From an uncultured Acidimicrobiaceae bacterium (GTDB lineage: Bacteria > Actinomycetota > Acidimicrobiia > Acidimicrobiales > RAAP-2): a stretch of 47,237 bases of DNA. The DNA is taken from contig CALGFJ010000311.1 of NCBI GenBank assembly GCA_937881055.1, positions 1-47,237 on the forward strand. The letters run 5' to 3'. The translations under genes and the position numbers were made by a program. Below are positions 18,724-25,347 of this stretch, one piece after another. Under the pieces are notes generated by a model. It had not been told where the DNA came from and did no database searches. It worked only from the letters and a program-made list of their open reading frames with translations. Positions within the stretch are counted from its first letter, which is position 1. Every line of letters begins with the position of its first letter.

Positions 18724-19728
18724 TCAGCCCGAGTTCGATTCTTCTCGGCGGTGTCCGGTGGAGAGTTCCTGGAGAGACTCGCGATCGAACGACTCCGCGG
18801 GCACGGAGGCCACCCGACAGTCGGTCACCGCCACGAGCGATGACGTCCTCTTCCCACCATCTAGGTGCGCACGCTCGCCCAGCATCGCTCCGGGGCCGTA
18901 CTCGGCCACGCGCTCGCCATCAACCTCGACGCGCAAGACGCCGTCAAGGACCAGGTACACATCCGAACTCTGGTCACCCTGCGTGACCAGCATCGTTCCA
19001 CGCTTCACCTTTCTAATCTTAGGTTTGGCTGCGCCCTTCATCAGTTTCTGGGAGAGGTTTCGTTCGAGGGCGGTTTCCACGGTCGTGACGAAGGCATCGG
19101 AGTCCTGGTGACCCCACGGCGTCTCCTTGCCGAAGGACTTGCGATACCAGTCAGCGAAGTCGATGAGTCCGGACTTCGCACTGAGCTGGCCGTGGTCGTC
19201 ATAGACCCAGTGACGGGGGAACCGACTGGCGCCCACGAGTGCACCCTTGGACTGACCGTTCGTGTACATCGTGAGCGACAGGGTCGTCCACGCCAGCGGT
19301 GCCTGCCATTGCACGAACGGCGCTCGGCGAACTCGTCGCGGGGCGGGCATCCCGGTACGTCCGCCGGCGGTCTGGATGAATCGGACCCAGCCGTCGCCGT
19401 AGACCGGCTTCATCTTGATGTCGGGCAACGCGACGGCCTCGAAGACCTTGCTCACCGGGCCGAGTTTGACGGTCGTCGAGCCGATCATGCCGGCGCCGGT
19501 GTAACTGGCTCCAATGATCTCGCCGCTGGCGTTGACTTGAATCGACGCCGAAAGACGGTTCGCGAAGCGGAATCGATCGGCGGTGCGAAGCGCGTCGAGA
19601 TCCTCGATCTCATCCGGCGGCGCCGGGTCGTAATGGGCCATCCCGACGTCGAAGGGTAAACGGGTTCCCCCCTGAATCGCTTCGGAGGGAATCCATGACA
19701 GTGAAGTGACTGAACTTTGGTATCGCAT
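18724..19728 (-). CDS. Protein with C-terminal cyclic-nucleotide-binding domain
   Basis: A 334-residue soluble protein. Residues 1 to about 230 form a domain I do not recognise, with no signal peptide and no membrane helix. Residues 238-320 are a cyclic-nucleotide-binding domain. GTMLVTQGDQSSDVYLVLDG forms the first strands, and the phosphate-binding cassette GERAHLDGGKRTSS keeps Glu285 and Arg294, the residues that hold the ribose and phosphate of cAMP. It lacks the DNA-binding helix of Crp-type regulators, so it is a non-transcriptional effector. ATG 19728 has no clear ribosome site and could be leaderless. It lies divergent from the cyclase fusion at 19863 with 134 bases between. Confidence 0.82.
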   Translation of the reverse strand: MRYQSSVTSLSWIPSEAIQGGTRLPFDVGMAHYDPAPPDEIEDLDALRTADRFRFANRLSASIQVNASGEIIGASYTGAGMIGSTTVKLGPVSKVFEAVALPDIKMKPVYGDGWVRFIQTAGGRTGMPAPRRVRRAPFVQWQAPLAWTTLSLTMYTNGQSKGALVGASRFPRHWVYDDHGQLSAKSGLIDFADWYRKSFGKETPWGHQDSDAFVTTVETALERNLSQKLMKGAAKPKIRKVKRGTMLVTQGDQSSDVYLVLDGVLRVEVDGERVAEYGPGAMLGERAHLDGGKRTSSLVAVTDCRVASVPAESFDRESLQELSTGHRREESNSG

Positions 19729-19785
19729 GGGACCATCGTCGCGGCAGAAAAAGGTGCGGTAAATAGTGGTACCGCACTACTCGAT

Positions 19786-19802
19786 GGGGGTCTAACACCC
19801 CC
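19786..19802. promoter_or_regulatory. Perfect inverted repeat in the cyclase/CNB divergent region
   Basis: GGGGGT (19786-19791), loop CTAAC, ACCCCC (19797-19802). It lies midway between the two divergent starts and includes the CTAACACCCC element shared with 13760-13769. Candidate operator for the response regulators encoded nearby. Confidence 0.4.
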
Positions 19803-19811
19803 TCATTTCGT

Positions 19812-19829
19812 GGGGTCTGCCCCCTTTTT
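19812..19829 (+). terminator. Short terminator-like hairpin in the cyclase leader
   Basis: GGGG-TCTG-CCCC followed by C and five T bases, 34 bases before the cyclase start. The stem is only four base pairs and no gene precedes it on this strand, so if real it would act as a leader attenuator. Weak evidence. Confidence 0.25.
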
Positions 19830-19862
19830 GATCACGTGACGAAGACCGAGAATTAGCTCACC

Positions 19863-21236
19863 ATGAGTGAGCACAGCGTCGACAACATCTCGGCCATCAC
19901 CGTATTTCTCGCCGACGACAATTTGCTCGTTCGCGAAGGCGTGCGCGCACTCATCGATCGACAGAGTGACTTACAAATCGTCGGCGTGGCATCGGACTAC
20001 GACGAGACCGTCGCGGGGGCCACCGCGACCGCCCCCAACGTCCTGGTGACCGACATCCGCATGCCGCCGGCGTTCAACCGCGAAGGCATCGACGCGGCCA
20101 AGGAGGTGCGCAAGCGCCACCCCGGCACCGGGATCGTGATCCTCTCGCAGTACGACGACCCCGAATACGCCGTGGCCCTGCTCGCCGAAGGTTCGGCCGG
20201 CTACGGCTATCTGCTGAAGGACAACCTCGCGCAGGGCAACCAACTCATCGAAGCGATACGCATGGTCGCGACCGGGGGAACCGCACTCGACCCCACGATC
20301 GTCGAATCGTTGATGCGACCGGTCACGTCGAACAGCGAACTCTCGGACACCGAAGAGTCGCTCCTCGCGTTCGTCGCGGAAGGTAAGCCGATCAAGGCGA
20401 TCGCTGCTGCGAGGCGAATGACGCCCGAAGCGGTCGACGCCCAGGTCGAGGATCTCTTTCGAAAGCTCGCCGCCGAGGTGAGTGCCGGCCACCAGGGCGC
20501 GCTCGATCGCCTGCGTAATCTCCATCGCGCCATCGTTGACCGCGAGGAGCAGGGCGAGACGCTCTCACGATTGTTGCCGGGTGGCATCGCCGAGAAACTC
20601 CGTAAGGAGGGCAGACGGATCGGTGAAACCGAGCGGCTCAACGTCACGGTCATCATGAGCGACATCCGTTCGTATTCGACGATCGCCGAGCACGCCGACC
20701 CGAGCGAATTGGCCGGACAACTCAACACCCATCGCGCCGCGATGAATCGCGCCATTATTGGGGAAGGGGGAACGGTCATGCAATTCGTCGGCGACGCGGT
20801 GATGGCGGTCTTCGGTGCCCCGGTGCCCAGTGACGATCACGCCGATCGAGCCGTCGTCGCGGCCGCCAGCATGCACGCCCTGCAGAACGAGATCAACGTG
20901 ACCTGGGAAACGGAAGGACTGCCGGCCTTTGGTCTCGGCATCGGCCTTTCGACGGGCGAAGTCGCGGCCGCGCTTCTCGGTTCCGAAGAGCGACTCGAAT
21001 ACACGCTCGTCGGGGATACGGTCAACTTGACCCAGCGGCTCCAGCAGCTCGCGTCGGCCGGCGAGACGGTGATCTCCGAGCCCACCAAGAACGCGCTGTC
21101 ACTCGACATCGAGACCGTCGAGCTGGACGCCCAGTTGGTCAAGGGCCGTGATACTCCCGTGACCTCGTTCAAGATCCTCGCGCTCACCCGCAACGAACCA
21201 AGTTTCAATACATCAAGTGAAGGAGAAACTCCATGA
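19863..21236 (+). CDS. Response regulator fused to class III nucleotide cyclase
   Basis: A 457-residue protein with a receiver domain (residues 11-135; acidic pair D18-D19, phosphoacceptor D64 in TDIRMPP, K119). A degenerate LuxR-type helix-turn-helix follows (about 158-205; GKPIKAIAAARRMTPEAV), then a helical linker (LSRLLPGGIAEKL) and a class III cyclase domain (258-440). Metal Asps D267 and D311 and the transition-state N388 and R392 are present. The base-selecting Lys is Gln307 while the paired Asp385 is kept, so purine preference is uncertain. It would make cAMP or cGMP in response to phosphorylation. The stop overlaps the LolD-like gene by four bases. The histidine kinase two genes downstream is the probable donor. 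Confidence 0.9.
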   Translation: MSEHSVDNISAITVFLADDNLLVREGVRALIDRQSDLQIVGVASDYDETVAGATATAPNVLVTDIRMPPAFNREGIDAAKEVRKRHPGTGIVILSQYDDPEYAVALLAEGSAGYGYLLKDNLAQGNQLIEAIRMVATGGTALDPTIVESLMRPVTSNSELSDTEESLLAFVAEGKPIKAIAAARRMTPEAVDAQVEDLFRKLAAEVSAGHQGALDRLRNLHRAIVDREEQGETLSRLLPGGIAEKLRKEGRRIGETERLNVTVIMSDIRSYSTIAEHADPSELAGQLNTHRAAMNRAIIGEGGTVMQFVGDAVMAVFGAPVPSDDHADRAVVAAASMHALQNEINVTWETEGLPAFGLGIGLSTGEVAAALLGSEERLEYTLVGDTVNLTQRLQQLASAGETVISEPTKNALSLDIETVELDAQLVKGRDTPVTSFKILALTRNEPSFNTSSEGETP

Positions 21237-22000
21237 CCACCACCGAATCTGACGCGAGCCCACGAGAGGCATCGGCGTTACCGGCACTCGAAGTGCGCGG
21301 CGTGCGAAAGACCTTCGAGGCGGAACTCGCGCCCGTGCGGGCCCTGCGCGGTGTCGATCTCACGGTCGAACGAGGAACGTTCGTCGCCTTGATGGGACCA
21401 TCGGGATGCGGCAAGTCGACGTTGCTCAATCTGGTCGCCGGACTCGAAGAGGTTGACGAAGGTTCGATCAGCGTCGCCGGCGAGTCGATGTCCGAAGGAT
21501 CAGAAGACGATCACGCGTTGATTCGACGCAAGCACATCGGCATCGTCTTCCAGTTCTTCAACCTGCTCGAGGGCATGAGCGTGCTCGAAAACGTCGCGCT
21601 CCCGGCGATCATCGCCGGCCGCAATCGCAAGGCCGCCGAGTCGCGCGCGCGCGACCTGCTCGACCTCCTCGGCATCGCCGACAAGGCGTCCGAGATGCCG
21701 GGTGTCCTCTCGGGGGGCCAGCGACAGCGCCTCGCCATCGCGCGAGCACTCGCGAACGAGCCGACGCTTCTGCTGGCCGACGAACCGACCGGTGCGTTGG
21801 ACTCGGTCGGAGGACAAGAGGTCATCGAGTTGCTCAGCCGACTTCACGCGGCCGGCCAAACAATCATTCTGGTGACGCACGACGCGCAGGTCGCCAACGC
21901 CGCCGATACGGTGTTGCGAATGCGCGATGGTCGTATCGTGAGTGACGATGGCGCGGGCGACGGCGACTCCGACGCCGTGACAACGATCGGCACGCTCTGA
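21233..22000 (+). CDS. LolD/MacB-type ABC transporter ATP-binding protein
   Basis: A 255-residue ATPase of the lipoprotein-release/MacB family. Walker A is [16 protein letters not shown], the signature is [15 protein letters not shown], Walker B is [14 protein letters not shown] and the H-loop is [30 protein letters not shown] is the family-typical Q-loop region. GGAGAAA precedes the start, which overlaps the cyclase stop. No permease adjoins it in the operon; the FtsX-like proteins at 13858 and 25348 lack an ATPase, so this enzyme probably serves one or both. Confidence 0.93.
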   Translation: MTTTESDASPREASALPALEVRGVRKTFEAELAPVRALRGVDLTVERGTFVALMGPSGCGKSTLLNLVAGLEEVDEGSISVAGESMSEGSEDDHALIRRKHIGIVFQFFNLLEGMSVLENVALPAIIAGRNRKAAESRARDLLDLLGIADKASEMPGVLSGGQRQRLAIARALANEPTLLLADEPTGALDSVGGQEVIELLSRLHAAGQTIILVTHDAQVANAADTVLRMRDGRIVSDDGAGDGDSDAVTTIGTL

Positions 22001-22011
22001 GCACCCGCGAC

Positions 22012-24126
22012 GTGGTGAGCACGGTGCGAACCCCCGGCTCGATGACGACACACCGAACGACGTCATCGCGAGATCGACTGGCCTCGGTCGGCGTCGCCCT
22101 CCTCGGCGTGATTGCCGCACTCGTTGCTCTCGTTGACGCACCGCACGCCGCCCAGGTCGTCCTTTGGAGCACGAGCGCGGTCGCGGTCGCGAGTTGGGCG
22201 GTCGCGGGCGTGGTCCTCGTGGGACGAACGCCTCGTCTCGGCTTCAACTGTTCGCTCGTCGCATTCGGCGGCGGTCTGGTGATACTCGTGATGCGCGTCG
22301 GTGACCACCACGGACTCGGCGTCGACAATGCAACACGGCGACTCGCCGACGTGCTCGCCCTTCTCACGATGGCGGTCATCGTCCAGGTCGTACTTTCCTT
22401 GCCCGACGGAGTACTCAAGACCAGGGGTCGTCAACTCGGCGCCGCCGCGTGGTACGGCGTCGCCATCGCCTTATGCGTGTACTACGTCGCCGGCGCGAAG
22501 GCGCTCACACCGTGGCCCCTCGCACTTGGTTGGTGCGTCGCTCTCGGCTCAGCGTTGCCGGCTCTGCGGGGTCGATACGTTGACGCCTCTGCGCGTTCTC
22601 GTCAGCTGGTCCAATCACTCGTCGGAGGTTCGGCGCTGTCACTCACTGTGGTCGTCGTCCTCATCACGCTTCACTCGCTGGTCGACTGGCCCGTTCATGT
22701 CGGTGCGCCACTCATCGCCCTTTCGTGCCTGGTGCCGCTCGGGCTCGCGGTCGGAGCGTCAAACGCCGCGTCGCACGCCGACCGGGTCTTGGTACACCTC
22801 ATCACGACGTTGGGCACGGTCGCGATCGTGGCCGGTGCGTACCTGCTCGCGGTACGCGGGTTCGACAAGGCGCCGGCGACGCACGCCGACCGCAACCTCC
22901 TGTGGTGGGCCATGGCGGCAGCCGCCGTCGCGGCCATTGCCCAGTTGGCGCTCCGAGGTCGCTTCTCGCGGATCGCCACCAGCTTCACCTACGGGGCGCG
23001 CGAGGCCCCTGACGAGGTAGTTCGCTCATTCGGTACTCGCATGACCCGGGCGATCCCCATGGACGAGTTACTACTGCAACTCGTCGAATCGCTCCGCAAG
23101 ACGCTGACGCTCGCGTCGGCCGAGATCTTCACGGGCAACGGTGAGGTGCTGGACCTCGTGGTGTCGGTCCCCGACCGACCGACTCGATCGCTTCACGTGA
23201 CGCGCGACGAACGACAGGTGATTTCGCGCGCCGGGGTGTCCGGGAACGCGTGGGCCTCGGTCTGGTTACCCTCGATTGCCACGAGCGACGCCGTTGGTCC
23301 CATGCGCGTCGCGCCCATCAGCCACGCGGGAGAACTCCTCGGCATCATCGTGGTCTCGAAGGTCGAAGGCGCCGTGGCGTTTCGTGAAGATGATGATCGG
23401 GTGCTCGCCGACCTCGCCCGACAAGTCGGACTCGCCCTTCATAACGCGCAGCTCGACACGGCACTTCAGAGTTCGATGGATGAACTTCGTCGCCAGGCCG
23501 ACGAACTGCGCGCCTCGAGAGCCCGCGTCGTCGCGAGTGGCGACGCGGAACGTCGACGCGTGGAGCGCAACCTGCATGACGGCGCCCAACAACATCTCGT
23601 CGCCTTGGCCGTGAACCTACGACTCACGAAGGACGTCGTCGCCGAGGACCCGGAGATGGCCGCGCAAATGCTCGACGAACTAGGTCAAGCGGTACAAGAA
23701 ACGATTCGCGAACTACGTGAACTCGCCCACGGCATCTATCCGCCACTCCTCGTCGACAGCGGACTGGGAGAGGCCCTGAAGGCAGTGGTAAACCGATCGC
23801 CGCTCGACATTGAGTTGAACACCGAAGGAATTGGCCGCTACGGCGGCGACGTCGAAGCAGCCGTCTACTTCTGCTGTCTCGAGGCCCTTCAAAACGCCGG
23901 TAAGCACGCCGCGTCGGCGCACGTGGTCGTTCGCGTGTGGGAGGAGTCGGGCAGTCTCCTCTTCGAAGTGCGCGACGACGGACCGGGCTTCGACGTGCGG
24001 ACCGCGCAGCGGGGCCACGGCTACGTCAACATGATGGACCGACTCGGTGCTATCGGTGGCGCGGTGCGCTGGGAATCCGAGATCGGGCACGGCACCGCGA
24101 TTCGCGGTTCGTTGCCGCTGGACTAA
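22012..24126 (+). CDS. Multi-pass membrane sensor histidine kinase, NarL/DesK family
   Basis: A 704-residue kinase. About ten hydrophobic helices fill residues 20-315 (for example SLTVVVVLITLHSLV, WWAMAAAAVAAIAQLAL). A GAF-like region follows at about 340-485. The HisKA_3 box RRRVERNLHDGAQQHLVALA carries the phospho-His near residue 520. The HATPase domain follows, with CLEALQNAGKHA, RDDGPGFDV and GHGYVNMMDRLG. This architecture phosphorylates NarL-type regulators. GTG 22012 lies 11 bases after the ATPase gene; ATG 22042 is an alternative. It probably phosphorylates the receiver-cyclase, the REC-only protein and/or the NarL regulator nearby. The sensed signal is membrane-related by architecture only. 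Confidence 0.9.
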   Translation: MVSTVRTPGSMTTHRTTSSRDRLASVGVALLGVIAALVALVDAPHAAQVVLWSTSAVAVASWAVAGVVLVGRTPRLGFNCSLVAFGGGLVILVMRVGDHHGLGVDNATRRLADVLALLTMAVIVQVVLSLPDGVLKTRGRQLGAAAWYGVAIALCVYYVAGAKALTPWPLALGWCVALGSALPALRGRYVDASARSRQLVQSLVGGSALSLTVVVVLITLHSLVDWPVHVGAPLIALSCLVPLGLAVGASNAASHADRVLVHLITTLGTVAIVAGAYLLAVRGFDKAPATHADRNLLWWAMAAAAVAAIAQLALRGRFSRIATSFTYGAREAPDEVVRSFGTRMTRAIPMDELLLQLVESLRKTLTLASAEIFTGNGEVLDLVVSVPDRPTRSLHVTRDERQVISRAGVSGNAWASVWLPSIATSDAVGPMRVAPISHAGELLGIIVVSKVEGAVAFREDDDRVLADLARQVGLALHNAQLDTALQSSMDELRRQADELRASRARVVASGDAERRRVERNLHDGAQQHLVALAVNLRLTKDVVAEDPEMAAQMLDELGQAVQETIRELRELAHGIYPPLLVDSGLGEALKAVVNRSPLDIELNTEGIGRYGGDVEAAVYFCCLEALQNAGKHAASAHVVVRVWEESGSLLFEVRDDGPGFDVRTAQRGHGYVNMMDRLGAIGGAVRWESEIGHGTAIRGSLPLD

Positions 24127-24127
24127 A

Positions 24128-24517
24128 TCACGTCGCGAACGCGACCTCGTTGCGCTGGTCCCAGAGACGTCGCAACGTCGTCGCGCCGAGTTGCTCCTTG
24201 TGCACGTAGGCGCGGGCCCCACTCGCCGTGGCGTCGGGCGGCAGGTCGCTGATGTCATACGTCGAACAGAGGATGACGAACGTCTCCGGGAGCTCTGCGA
24301 CAATGCGACGCGTCGCTTCGATGCCACCCATCTCGGGCATGTTGATATCCATCAGCACGACATCGGGATGAACCTCTTCCGCGAGTTCGAGAGCCTTCAC
24401 CCCGTTCTCCGCTTCGCCCGCGAGCGAGAAGCCCTCGGACCTGCGTATGACAGCGCGCGCGGCCATTCGAAAAGGTGCTTGGTCGTCCACGACGATGACA
24501 GAGAGGGGCTCTTCCAT
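24128..24517 (-). CDS. Stand-alone receiver-domain response regulator
   Basis: A 129-residue single REC domain with no output domain. The acidic pair is in VIVVDDQAPF, the phosphoacceptor Asp is in VVLMDINMPEMGG, the switch Thr/Ser is in CSTYD and the Lys is in YVHKEQ. It is convergent with the histidine kinase, with one base between stop codons. Such proteins act as phosphate sinks or protein-protein switches. ATG 24517 has no ribosome site; TACTTTACAC just upstream could make the mRNA nearly leaderless. Confidence 0.82.
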   Translation of the reverse strand: MEEPLSVIVVDDQAPFRMAARAVIRRSEGFSLAGEAENGVKALELAEEVHPDVVLMDINMPEMGGIEATRRIVAELPETFVILCSTYDISDLPPDATASGARAYVHKEQLGATTLRRLWDQRNEVAFAT

Positions 24518-24581
24518 GTGTAAAGTATCTCACTTCGGCGTTCCCATAGGTAGTGAGGTGCCTTCCACGAAGGGGGTGTGG

Positions 24582-25253
24582 TTAACCTCCCGCGCTCTCC
24601 CCTAAATAGACGAGTACGGCCTTCACACGGCGATTCAAATCGTGTTCTTCGGATAGGCCGAACTTGGCGAAAATTGAATTCGAATGCTTCTCGACGGCCC
24701 GCTCCGAGACACCGAGACTCTTAGCGATCGCTCCATTGGACTTACCCTGGGCCATCTCGCTCAATATCTCGGTCTCGCGCGGCGTCAACCAATCGAGGTC
24801 ACTCTTCGGCCGATGTGAGCGCGCCTTCACGAGTTCATCGACGACCAACGGATCGATGACCGAACCACCTTCGGCGACAACTCTTATAGCGCGCGACAAT
24901 TCACTCGCTCCGGCCACTCGTTCTTTGAGCAAATACGCGCGGCCGGCCGAACCGTCCTCGAGAAGAGCCAGCGCGTACGCCGGTGCGGTGTACTGACTCA
25001 GCACGACGACACCAACGTTCGGGCGGTTCTCGCGCAACCACGCGGCGGCCCGAATTCCCTCATCGGTGCCGGTAGGCGGCATACGGATATCCGTGACGAC
25101 GACGTCCGGTTCGCACGTCGTGATCAGTTCGATCAATTCGGGATAGTCGCTGCCGACACCCACCAATTCGAAGTAATCGTCACTACTTATCAGACGGGTG
25201 ATGCCCTCGCGCAAGAGCGCGTTGTCCTCGGCCAAGACCACCCGGATAGTCAC
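24582..25253 (-). CDS. NarL/FixJ-family response regulator
   Basis: A 223-residue two-domain regulator. The receiver holds AEDNALLREG, phosphoacceptor Asp in VVTDIRMPP, and LLKERVA. The LuxR-type helix-turn-helix is complete: LTPRETEILSEMAQGKSNGAIAKSLGVSERAVEKHSNSIFAKFGL. Its receiver is a close relative of the one in the cyclase fusion (shared DIRMPP, EGI, LSQY, GSAG and YLLK blocks). GTG 25253 was chosen because the receiver fold starts there; an upstream in-frame start at 25331 adds residues with no homology visible. A DNA-binding output for the histidine kinase at 22012 is likely. Confidence 0.88.
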   Translation of the reverse strand: MTIRVVLAEDNALLREGITRLISSDDYFELVGVGSDYPELIELITTCEPDVVVTDIRMPPTGTDEGIRAAAWLRENRPNVGVVVLSQYTAPAYALALLEDGSAGRAYLLKERVAGASELSRAIRVVAEGGSVIDPLVVDELVKARSHRPKSDLDWLTPRETEILSEMAQGKSNGAIAKSLGVSERAVEKHSNSIFAKFGLSEEHDLNRRVKAVLVYLGESAGG

Positions 25254-25347
25254 GAACAGAACGTACCATCGAAGCCCGACCGCATGGATGGTCGTTGACC
25301 GAGTGTCGACAGGTGAGTTGATGAACACCACGGAACCGATCGGTGCT

